Below, piece by piece: positions 23,747 to 35,011 of a stretch of DNA of 64,000 nucleotides (the first letter of the stretch is position 1; each line of letters starts with the position of its first letter). A program made the translations under genes and the position numbers. The DNA is from Casuarina equisetifolia. Its lineage: Eukaryota; Streptophyta; Magnoliopsida; Fagales; Casuarinaceae. A model generated the notes under the pieces. It did no database searches. It was not told where the DNA came from and was given only the letters and a program-made list of their open reading frames with translations. The stretch spans positions 27,551,258 to 27,615,257 of the forward strand of contig CM052354.1 in the NCBI GenBank assembly GCA_028551475.1, in the 5' to 3' direction.

Positions 23747-25222
23747 ATGGCTTTTCACCTGACATGGGTCTTTGGATTTGGCCTTCTAGGTATTCACGAA
23801 GTTCTTTGTGAATATCTTTTCCCTTCATGTAAACTCCATGCAACATAATGCACATGCAGCCATTCATGTTAGCTGTGCTTGAAATGCATTGTCAAGTGAA
23901 TGGCTTTCATTATCAAGTTGTAGGAGGCCGAATGATTATTGAACTCTTTCAAGAACTGATATTCCTTGTTCTTCATTTTTGTTTGTTTATTAATTTCAGG
24001 CAATGTCATCTCATTTATGGTCTTCCTTGCTCCACTGTAAGTGATCTTTCTCTCCTTTTTCTCCCTTTTTTCTTGCTTCTTTTTTTAACTCAATCTGGCT
24101 AGTGATTGAGGATGGCAATAAGAATGTGGTTCAATATTTCGTTTTTTGTTGCAGCCCGACATTCTATCAAATATATAAGAAGAAATCAACTGACGGTTTT
24201 CAATCAGTTCCCTACGTGATTGCACTCTTCAGTTCAATGTTGTGGATCTACTATGCCATGCTTAAGAAAGATGCAAATCTTCTTATCACCATAAACTCAG
24301 TTGGCTGCGTTATCGAGTCTATCTATATTATGTTGTTCCTATTTTATGCAACCAAGAGCGCGAGGGTATACATTTTATTTTATGTTGTTCTAAGTTGCTT
24401 CTTCCATTGCTCCAATAATTCTACTCTAACTAAACGATGGTCCAACTGTCAGATCCCCACTGTGAAGCTTCTTCTCCTATTAAACGTTTTTGGGTTCGGC
24501 CTTATGCTTCTCCTCACTTTGTACCTTGCAAAAGGCGAAAAACGTGTCCACATTATGGGATGGATTTGTCTGGTGTTTAACATTAGTGTCTTTGCTGCAC
24601 CTTTATGCATCATGGTGAGAAGTTAACAGGGAATTTTTGTGACTTTTCTTAGAGTAAATGTTCCTCATCTATATGAAGTTCATTCTCGGCATATCTCAGA
24701 CTGTTATTAATGCAAACTATACAACTTTGCAGAGACAAGTCATAGAAACCAAGAGTGTCGAGTACATGCCGTTTCCCCTATCGTTCTTTTTGACCTTAGG
24801 TGCAGTAACGTGGTTCTTTTATGGCCTTTTTCTAAAGGACTATTATATTGCAGTAAGTGAATGCGTCACAAACCTCCAACTATTTACTGCTTTCGCTCTA
24901 CGTTGCTTGTCTTGTTGCTAACAGCTTTTTTCTTTCTTTTTGTTTTCTTTTTTTTTTTTTTTGGGATCAACAGCTTCCAAATACTCTGGGGTTTCTCTTT
25001 GGCGTAGTGCAGATGCTGCTCTATGCGTTTTACAGGAACAACAAGAAGGTCCTGAGGGAGCCAAAGTTACCAGCGGCTGAGCACATCATTGATGCAGTTA
25101 AACTTGGCACGTCTGTGATTCCACTTTCCACCAACAATGGAAGTGACGTAGTTGAAGGTCATGTTGAGAACGAAAAGGCACAAGAAACCAAGATAGACAT
25201 GGACGGCTCGAGTGCAGCTTGA
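23747..25222 (+). CDS. SWEET sugar transporter, clade III, more distant paralogue C
   Basis: Six exons: 23747-23789, 24000-24036, 24155-24365, 24453-24614, 24733-24852 and 24974-25222. Total 822 bp, 273 residues. Internal exon sizes (37, 211, 162, 120) equal those of copies A and B, showing common origin. The protein is clearly more diverged, starting [15 protein letters not shown], with two MtN3 bundles and prolines in [21 protein letters not shown] and EYMPFPLS. The tail is shorter and Lys/Glu-rich. It reads as another clade III sucrose or hexose exporter. An older tandem duplication, before the A/B event, is the simplest history. Confidence 0.92.
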
Positions 25223-27703
25223 GCATTCAAGAGGACATGGTGGTTCTTAATTTGTCTGCGTTTAGTTTGCTAACTGTTGCAGTGGTTCATTGTTACTATT
25301 TCTATGTAGAATTTCGTTTTCTTGTTAGTCAAGTGGTCAGTCATTTAGTCTCTCTCTTATTGGCATGTCCCTCTCAAGATCCAAGTTCAAAGCACGTCTA
25401 ATCTTCAGTCAAAGCACGGATCTCTCTAGCTATCTCTCTGTAATTTCAGTGGACAAATATTATTAATGAAAAAAGCTAGTTTATTAATCTTGCTTATTTC
25501 TAGCCTTTTGCTTTTACTGCACGAAACAACAATTATACTCATGGCCCGCATGTTTTGATATTGGAATGTAACTTAGCTTATTCATATTGTAATCTAGATA
25601 TACATATATATTTGTGTGTCGCCATTTGGTCGCAAAAGCAAGGTTAATTTAATAAGTATCTTGCTCTTTCCCTAAAAACTAAATATTTTGTTGGTGAATA
25701 CAGCCAAGGTAGATTTTTTATGTCACCATTATATCGAGGATGTGCAATGGGGTTAAAGAACACAGATAGTGCCTAAGCAGCATACGAAAGTGGCTTAGAA
25801 TTTTCATATTTTAGGCCACCCAACTCATGATAATGTTTAAATCAGGTTGATATTTCTAGACATGATTGCTGCACAAAGGGAATGGGTGCTTTCTGTCGTC
25901 CTGAATAGCAAAGAAGACAAGAAACCGACCCATGAATTCATAGTGGAGAATTTCAGATTTTTTCCATAGTGTCAAATTACTACAAAGTTGGCCTCACCAC
26001 GATCTGAATGGCCCCAGCATATCAATGCATAGAGATGACCCTTGGTGAGCAGATGACGATAAGAGAAATAAAGGGAGAAAAAGACCAAGCATTATCTGAA
26101 TTTCACTTTGACAATTTTGCAGTACAGTTTCTGAATCAAAATGCACTTCATTTTTTCCCCAATAAGGCTGAAAGCCAGTTAAATCGTGATTCAAAACTCG
26201 TCCAATACATGCAAGGCATCCTTTACACATTACAAAAAAAAGAGTGACAGATAGAAAGAGAGCATCCCATCGATATATGTTTTGTTGATTAAAATGGTAA
26301 GCCTGAAAACTGTACATATATTCTTCTCCTTTGTATTCTTCTTTTCCTCCTTTTGGTCATGAAAGAATCTATGTACTCTGCTTCTTTTGATGAGAGTGAA
26401 GAACCCTAAGCTGCTGCTACAATTTAAACCTTAGGGTTTAGGGGTCAGGATGCCAGGGCCTCTAACAATAGCCTTGCTTTTTCCTAGCACTTTCTCCTTC
26501 TTGTTGTCACTACCAATAACAAGCTGTCGTCAACTTCCTGTCATGCTTAGGCCTCTAACAATAGCCTTGCTTTTCCCTAGCACTTTCGTCTTTATGTTGT
26601 CAATACCAATACCAAGCTGTCGTCAACTTCCTGTAATGCTTAAACTAGTAAACCAAGTTGAAGAATTTTCGATCCCCGAGCATTATTATGCTTGGTCAAA
26701 ACAATGATTGAATGACGGAATCTGTAGTTTTATACTACTTCAACCCTTTATAGTACATAGAAATTTATTTCTTAAGATTTTCGGGAAAGTTCCACCCCTT
26801 GAGTCTACTTTAATTTGGACCGTCCTCGAAGCCTGTACATGCCCTTCAATTCAGACCGTCGAAGGTTGATGCCTTTTGTTATATTGCCTGAATTTGCTCC
26901 TCTCACGGCCAACGATGGGGAGATGCCATATATGTAATGCTCATGATTACCTGAACCACTACTTTTTTTCTTTAATAAACAAATGATTCCGGCTACCTAA
27001 ACCAACCAGAGGGTAGCTTTGCTTCTCCAGCAAGAATTTTTTTCGTGTGCAGAAACCCAACAAACAACAATTTGACCATTTGATTGCAAAAGTTCTCCAT
27101 GAACTTCGGAGTTGGTGCTTTTGTTCAACGCTCGTGGGATCTTTGACGGCAATTTTGTGGAGAAATGTCTGCCAATTAAATCGCAAGAACTCACCAACTC
27201 CGGTCGGGAAAATCATTGAACCCCCACACAGCAGCCAAGCCAATGTTCTGCGGAGGACGTTTGAGATTCGACGCCTTTACAAAAGTCCAGGCATTAACCA
27301 GAAAAAGTAATAAAAGTTGAACTTTCAAGCTGATTAAATTAGCTCCATAGTGCAATGGAGTTTCGTACAGCTTAATGCAGCTGAACCGTCGTGCAGCCTT
27401 CCAGCATATGTTAATAGTACCTCTGCTAATCATTTACATTAAGAATGACATAAAGCCAGAGTAGGCTCTTTTTCATCGTTGTCTGCGCACTTTCATGGCC
27501 GTCTGCTAGCAAGCGCAAGAGTCGAATCTGGAGAAAGAACCAGGCATTGTTGGTCTTATACTGCTCTGACTAATTAATCTCATTTTTCAGTAAACAGGGT
27601 TAGCCCCAGTTTCAAAATCTTCATTTCTTTTGAGAACAGGAGAGGAATACAACATTGAGAACATGAATTAAAGAAGAAGAAATGGAGAAGAGGAAAAGAA
27701 TGG
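25223..27703. other. Intergenic region SWEET-C / pseudouridine synthase
   Basis: No gene recognised. An open stretch on the minus strand at about 27190-27300 (RPPQNIGLAAVWGFN) matches nothing I can name. A 93-bp tandem duplication is listed separately. Confidence 0.45.
26457..26642 (+). repeat. 93-bp tandem duplication
   Basis: GGCCTCTAACAATAGCCTTG begins at 26457 and again at 26550. The two units match closely along their length and end in CAACTTCCTGTxATGCTTA. Confidence 0.85.
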
Positions 27704-29266
27704 TTAACTTAGTGATGCCCAGTCTGGATGTGGGCATTCATAAGTCCATCCAGGTCCAGAGTATCTAACGCAATGCAGCCACAAACCCTCTTCATGCGCA
27801 TCATATCTGCATTTAAAAAGGAATTAGTGAAGTCTAATCATACAGGAAGAATGCCCCTTCCTATGGGCGACAGAGAAAAAAAAAAATTAGGCATATTCGG
27901 GGAAGAAACTGAAATAGTTTTAAGTATCTGAGTCAGCCCCCAAATGATGAACCACTAAAGCAAGCATGTATGATGAATCCGGAGAGTCAACTTTCCATGT
28001 TGTTCATACAAAAATGTTAATGGTAACACTTTTAAGTAATCTTTGAAAACTGGTAATAATTGAACGGATCATACTTAATTGCTAAGACAAGGTGGTGCAC
28101 TCTCAACCTAATTGACATGAATGACAATCACCATTCCATGAGAAAAATGCAGCTACCTTGCAAAGAAATTGGAAATTGAGAAGAAGTCAATGTTAGGTAT
28201 TTTGTTAATTGTTAGTAACAGAGAGAGTATTGCAGTCTCAATTGTAAATGAGCTTGAAGTAGCAGGTAAATATCTTTTAGGTAGATTCTAAGATTTCTAA
28301 TCCAATTGTCATACATACTTCATAAGACACTGATCCAATCTATAGGCATTTGCCACCATATTTTGTAGTTTTCTCTCCTTTTTTGCACTTTCGCATCGAC
28401 AATGCAATAGAAACCAATTCTTCAAACAATTTTATTATGTTTGTCTCATCATGTAGCACCATAACATGTTCCTAAAAATGGTGACATGAGAATATGAATG
28501 TAGGGTAAATAAGGGGATCATGTAACAAACAAACACAGAAAAAATTGAGGATTTATGTGGTTCAAGAAAAGCACCAAAAACATCTTCGATGTAACAATTT
28601 ACCACTATTTTGGATCTTTCACACGACAAAAGAGCTGGTAGAGAATTTTTTCCTCTCTAGCTCTCTCATTTTGGTTACTCGATGGCTCAATCAATGATAC
28701 ACTCATCTAAGATTTCCCAAAGCCTCATAAACCTAATTCGCAAAACACAATTTTGCCCTAGAATGCCAAATTACCATTTTGTCCCCTCTAATTTCGACTC
28801 CACGATTAACAATGAAAAGCACCGAAAAGAAATCAGAGCTAACATTGTAAGGTTCCCATCATAACATAACCACAAATCTTAAAAATGAAGGAACCAAAAG
28901 CAAATAAATAATCATTCTAAAGAAAACTTAGAAGATTGACACATTTACAATATATTTCACCTTATGAGTCACAAGTAATAGCTAACTACACTTGAATATC
29001 TCATCAAAAGAGATGTTCCTTACCCTTTTGGAGCCAGATGTGGGCAATTCGTACACATAGGGTCGATGCTAAAGTCATCACCAGAGTTCTCTTCATTTCC
29101 ATTTAGACATTTATCATAAAAACTGGACTTCAGAGAATGATGCGATTCAATAGCAGCTCTATCAGCACTCATTCCTCCAGCAGACCTATTGGTTACATGT
29201 TCAGAGAGGTATAGCATATCATTGGCTATTGGATGTCCAGTACACTGCAAGTGGACACGTATCTAT

Positions 29267-29297
<31 letters not shown>

Positions 29298-32200
29298 CGT
29301 TTAGTACGTGATATAATTCGGACCAGATACATAACAAAGCTGGTTCAGAAAAACATAAATATGCAAGGGAAATTTCACAGTAAAAGAAAACGGAATGCAA
29401 GGCAGCTCCAAAAAGAAATTAAAAAAAACAAAAAAATGAAGTTCACAGGGTCTGATGACAAAAATTATTCACCCTCACAGCTAAATCAAGAAAGCAAAGC
29501 AAAGACCAGCAAAAAAACTTTCTTTTCTTTCCCTTTTTTCAAGAAGCATAGACCTCTCTTAAGATATTGCTATAGATAATGTTACCGATCTGGCAAGTAA
29601 ATTCTCTTACTTGATGGGTTCGGCCTGTGATCGGTTCACACAAAACAATGCTATGGGTCCCATTTGTACTTATCCGGGTAAATTTTGTACAAGCAGTCTT
29701 CCCCTTCACAGGAGTATCATTGCTATCATTTCTCATCTGCATAAACAAAAGATGCTCCTAGTTTCAGTAAAGGTACTTCATTAACTTTTTCATCTAAATC
29801 TAATGCCTACACAAAATGTAGTAGTATCAAAAATAAAAGAGAAGAAAATGAGGAAAACGATTGCTTTAGAGAAGTGAAAAAAGCTAGATACGATCTCTTA
29901 GTTTCACAACAAATTAGTACGAACCAACACCACCCCCCTCCCCCTTTTCATTACTCATCTTTTTCGCTTTTTCTTCTCTCCTTTTCTTTGTCTCAGCAGT
30001 TAACAATGTCTATATTCTGATACTGTAAAGGATTGATAAAACTACTCACTTCTGTTGTGCTCCTTCCTTCTCGAGCATTGTAATCTACGTTAGCATCAAT
30101 GATTTGCTGAAAAGAAGATTAATATTAATTGTGAAGCAGGGGGAAAAAAATAGAGATTTAAACAATGGACAGAATGACACTTATAGCATCCATCACCAAT
30201 ACTATTAGATTTTGCAAAAAAAAAGAGCAACTGAATCATGAGCAACAGATACTAAGCAAGTGCATCTATTTTTATAAGTAAGCAACAATTTATTGTGTTT
30301 CAGCTCTGCTTTATGCTTCCCCATTAACTTAGATCCAAACGATAAGAATTATTACAATGTCAGACATATAAATGATCATCAACTTGACCAACATTAATTG
30401 GAGATACTGTTCAGAATATGGTTGAATTTCTTCAAGATTCATATACCACTCTGTCTGCCAAATGCCTCAAGAAGTTCACAACCACACAGCAGTTCAACAA
30501 CATAATGCCAAACCCAGTGTAATATTTTGAAATATTACAGAACATTCTCCAGCATGCAACTTGGAGAGAGGGGGAGAAGAGTTGCAATGCCCATGCAAAA
30601 AGCATGGACGTCTATGAACATCACACTCTACCTCCTCGGGTCTAAATAAAGAGAGATTAGCCACATGATGTGCAATAATAAATATTAGACAAGATTGGAA
30701 TCAATGGCTAATATCCACATTTAATTGTAAGTAGCTTCACTTGATCATCCTAGAAGAAAATGAGCTTTCTTAACAACCTATTCAAGCATTCACATTTATC
30801 CATTTCTATTTGTCCTCCCCACGTAATCTCAGCTAACATAACTTTTCAACTAGTGGATGTTGAGCTTTCCTGATCCATTGTTAGCAAAATTGAATCATTA
30901 TTCTGGGCATCTTTCATCTTTATGTAATTTTTCTTCCATGTTAGAGCAAGATATCATGAAAACACGCTGAAAGGATTATCACCTTGAAATCACGACACTT
31001 GAATGTGTATTATCTGTATCAGCTAGTTTAAACAAAAGCATACCTCATCCTCTGGAAATTCCCCTACTACTTTCGCAATATATTGTTTCTTCACCAAGCC
31101 AGCTTCAATCTGATAAACACAGTATCCTCTTAAGTCAGAAACAAATGCGTTCTCATACATGCAAAAAGGAATTGAATTGCATTAAAAGTTCCATAAAGAT
31201 TCCATCCCAGATGCAAGCCATTGATTTTCATTCACAAAAGAATGAAAAACGTAAGACCTTTAGTCTTAGAAATAAATTAAAGAAGAAAATATTTTGCAGT
31301 AACACTGTCCAGGAATGTGCAAAACACATAAGCCTGATACTAGTTCCATCTGTCAGGAAGTACTAAACTTAATAGGCTGAACCCGAACTTCTAATTTTCG
31401 TCAACAAAACCAGGGACAGGAAAAAGACCCCTGATCTAAGAAAGAAAAAGAACAAGTAATACGAACTCATATTCACCTGTAACCTGGCTCGTGAGGCAAA
31501 AGTAGGTGTGTACTTATTAAATTTACCTGGTAGTCTTACATCAAGTAGACCCACAAAACCATCCCTATTCTTTAGTTAAATAGATTCAAGATTCTGTCTC
31601 ATATTTTACCACAAAAGATGTTTGGCTTCTTGCTTGCTAGAAGTTTCATATGGCAAAAGTAGCCGTACAAGCCTTACCTCTTGCCTAAAAAGATCAGCTT
31701 TTGAAGCATTTCTTGCCAAAATAAGGAGTCCTGAGACAAGGCGATCAAGTCGATGAACCGCTGACCACAATCACATTAAGGATGCAGGATTGGATAAGAA
31801 AAGTGCAAGCAAATGATTTGAAGTGGATCAAGAAGCTGATCTAATGACTTCAAATAAGAAGTCTAATTAAGTTAATAATAATTTTCACTACTATCTAATA
31901 TTTGCTTCATATTGTATTATCTTCTGGATACGAAATAGAGGTGCCAGGCCATGTTCTGCTTGAAGGATGCCAACAATTGTGTTCTTACGGTATTGACCAC
32001 AAGGATGCACCTGCATAAGAGTGAAATCTCACATATGTAGAACCACAAAGCTACAGATGTAAATTCAAATCAGTATGCTCAAACTGATAAATTCCCTTCT
32101 TTCTACGACCAAGGCACAACTGCAGATGTTCACAACTGTTCAGCCAGAACCAAAGGACTTGAGATGAATAATAACAAGAGTTTGACTTCTAGCAACCATA

Positions 32201-33647
32201 CTATTCTACATTTGGTAACCGTCATTAGTATCATAACATCTATGCATCATGTTATTTTTTCCAAAGTGCAACATAAAGTGACCACATCATAGCATGCAAA
32301 TGTTAAGAACAACTGCTGCCTTACGGGAACAGATGCTGGCTTACAAACAGTTAGCACATCCGACTCTTTCTGAAGAACAGAGACATCCAAAGCCATCACT
32401 GGTGGTTCATGCCTACAATCTCCAAGAAATCAATTGATAGTTAATGATTTCAAACGACAATGAGTAACAATGATGTTAAAATAAGCTGCTGATGTAAAAC
32501 CAACAAAAATTTTCCAAATTAAAATCCTAAATCAACACAGGAGGGAAGGAAAGAATCCAATCAAATATATAACCTGAGTAAAACAAATTCTAGTGGATAT
32601 TTAGATGAATTATCAATAAGAACAGCATCTAAACAGAGCAAAAATACCTGTGCAGAAAGTGGCTTATTTTTTGTGACCGTTTAACTACATACGAAACTGG
32701 CACTATCTCTCCATCGACTTGTATCCGTCCACATTTGACAGCACTAACCTACAGCACTCCAGCATATGATCCATAAGCTTAAGCCTCTACCAAAAATTAA
32801 TTTAAAAGAAAATGCCAAGGCAGCTTTATAAACTATAAACGTTGACAACAAAGCACAATAACATCCAAGTACAACTTTTTCTTTTTTCCCCCACTGTTCT
32901 AGTAAGAATTATAAACATGCGTCATAAAATTAGAACTGAACAGGAAAGGAGAGCCCTTATAAGCAAAGCTCATAAATCACCAACCTCCAGGCCCATATAT
33001 TAAACTAGGCCATCTGTTGGGTGCATCAACATTAAATTAACAACGCAGTACTGTTATTATTATTAATACTCATCATACTCAAACTTGCAACACTAATGCT
33101 CTCACTCAAAAGTTATAAACTTACCAAAAACAAGCCACAATACAAAGTACATCTGCTAAACCAGATACAAACATGCTAAACTGTGAAAGACATTCAACTT
33201 CAAGGCAGATAGATGCCAAAGGATGAAAAATAAGGCATTACATAGTAATCATAGGGTCGGCCTTTGAACTCCTCGGCGAACAAATCGACAATGGTTTTGC
33301 CCGCCCACCGATTCTTAACCTGAGCCATCCACACAAACACATGGATTAGGGTTTAGGGTTTATCGAAAACAAAACAATTTCAGAGAACATGCATTTCCGA
33401 ATCGAAGCAGCTTACATGAGAGATGAACTCGAAGTAGTACGGTCTAACGTGGCGCCTCCCTGCATCATTCCCGCCCAAAAACATAAACAAAGAGGAATAG
33501 GAATGACTCGCTTTCTATCTATCTTTTCTGCTCGTGGCTTGGTTGGTTACCGTTACGAACGATGTAATCGTGTGGCTCTGGTGGGTTCGCCGGGGTTTGC
33601 CAGACGATCTCCATGCCTCCCTCCGCTTCCTCCCTCTTCCTCTTCAT
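27704..33647 (-). CDS. RNA pseudouridine synthase, RluA family (plant RNA pseudouridine synthase 7 type)
   Basis: Twelve exons on the minus strand: 33551-33647, 33416-33459, 33242-33319, 32648-32748, 32325-32412, 31932-32010, 31678-31760, 31044-31109, 30050-30106, 29611-29736, 29024-29262 and 27704-27806. All introns are GT-AG; total 1161 bp, 386 residues. The start at 33645-33647 gives MKRKREEAEGGMEIVWQTPA; a second in-frame Met lies 11 codons on. An S4-like region (about residues 55-90, AVKCGRIQVDGE) precedes the catalytic domain. The RluA catalytic motif is PVHRLDRLVSGLL with Asp168 as the predicted nucleophile. A second family motif, GRTHQIRVHL, spans the exon 10/11 junction. The C-terminus has Cys-rich CTNC and ends near WASLS. 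Family enzymes isomerise uridine to pseudouridine in structured RNA; target and compartment are not shown by the sequence. No obvious transit peptide is present. Confidence 0.9.
28500..28870. mobile_element. Old LTR-like fragment in intron 11 of the pseudouridine synthase gene
   Basis: The stretch around ATTTATGTGGTTCAAG, then a segment with CACTATTTTGGAT and TCTAGCTCTCTCATTTTG, resembles a sequence type common in plant LTR retrotransposon terminal repeats. Only a decayed fragment is present, with no coding part. Family cannot be fixed by eye. Confidence 0.3.
29271..29297 (-). repeat. (TC)n microsatellite forming a polypyrimidine tract
   Basis: About 13 GA dinucleotides on the + strand read as TC on the coding strand. 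They lie 9 bp upstream of the exon 11 start (acceptor TTGTATAG ending at 29263), so this simple repeat supplies most of the pyrimidine tract of that 3' splice site. Confidence 0.85.
33346..33362. promoter_or_regulatory. Double telo-box in intron 2 of the pseudouridine synthase gene
   Basis: TTAGGGTTTAGGGTTTA, two telomere-type units in register, lies in the short intron 33320-33415, close to the gene start. Telo-boxes near transcription starts are known in plant genes for translation and ribosome biogenesis. Confidence 0.5.
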
Positions 33648-33837
33648 TTTCCGTTTATCTCAGCTTTCGGTTTTTGACCTGTCCCGTTTTTTTTTTTTTT
33701 TTTTTTTCCCGTATTAGCAATGAAATACATAACATTTCTTCAGTCTCTTCATGGCATCCCCATAACGGCTGAAATTTTTTAAAAATTTTGCTCAAAACTC
33801 ATGTTAAAGGCTAGTCTTACACATTTAATGGAAACAT

Positions 33838-34290
33838 CATCCCTAACTTAATCCCTTATAAGGCTAATAAGGCTAAGCCTATTATGGATTTTATAAGCCT
33901 GTAACAAATAGTCATGCTATGTAACAAGTGTCTTGGTTGCCTATTTTATGACAGCTCATACACTTGTTAATCTATTATATGCAAGTCTACTATAAGTTTT
34001 ATAAAGTTGTAACAAATCCCTAACTTAATCCCTTGTAAGGCTAATAAGGCTAAGCTTATTATGAATTTTATAAGCTTGTAATAAATCATCATACTATCGA
34101 CCAATGCCTTGATTGCCTATTCTATTACAACTTCTATCTTAGGGCCACACACTTATCTAATCTATCATATGTAAGCCTACTAAAGTTTTATAAACTTGTA
34201 ACAAATCACTATGCTCTATGACCAATGCCTTAATGATGTATTGCATGACAGCTCCTATTTTAAATGTATACACACTTGTCTAATTTAGGT
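33838..34290. repeat. Tandem repeat of about 177 bp between divergent genes
   Basis: CCCTAACTTAATCCCTT begins at 33841 and at 34018, 177 bp apart. Later words (AAGGCTAATAAGGCTAAGC, TTTTATAAxCTTGTAA, CCAATGCCTT) recur to give about 2.5 to 3 decayed units. No gene is seen in 33660-35000 apart from the promoters of the two flanking genes. Confidence 0.75.
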
Positions 34291-35011
34291 AACCTTTTTC
34301 CTAAGATTAGTCTCCAAAACAATTTGTTTGACTAGGACCCATGGCTTTATGCCTACTATGCCACAAATAGTCATAGTATTGTGTGTATGAAATACTGAAT
34401 TTTGTCTATCATCTAAGGAAAATTAATTAAGTCCATTGATTATTTTATAAATATGCTTAACAGAATACAGGGTGTCATTTTGTTTTGACATCAAACGCTG
34501 CCGTTCCCTGCCTGCCATGAAAGCAACCCGCGCTGGAGACGTCTCAGAATTTCTCTCTTCAGCTTACCAAATTGTTGCAAGTTGAGGGATCCACGTCGTG
34601 CCAACGGAATGTAAAAGTATCACAACGCGGTCGTTTCAACCCACAAAGCACTGGCTCTGTTTGGCTTGAGAAGCACTTCAAATTGTCTTTCTCTTCGGCT
34701 CACCCAACCCACAAAGCACTGATCTTTCAAACCCACCGCAGAGCGAAAAGGGGAAAGAAAAATTAAAGAAGGAAAGGAAAAAGATTTGGGGAGTTTGATC
34801 GTCGGAAGCGACAGAAGGTGCGGATTTCATTTTCTTAACCTATGTATTTTTAGTCTAAATCGCTCGTTGGAGCTTGATTGATCATTTTTAGACGAATCAT
34901 GTGGGTTGGATCCTGTGGTTGATTAGGTTTTGATTGGTTTCCTTAAGAATTTCGGACACGTGTGAGGAAGGGGTTGGAGAAGAGGGGAGGGCAAGTCAAA
35001 GTCAAACGCAG

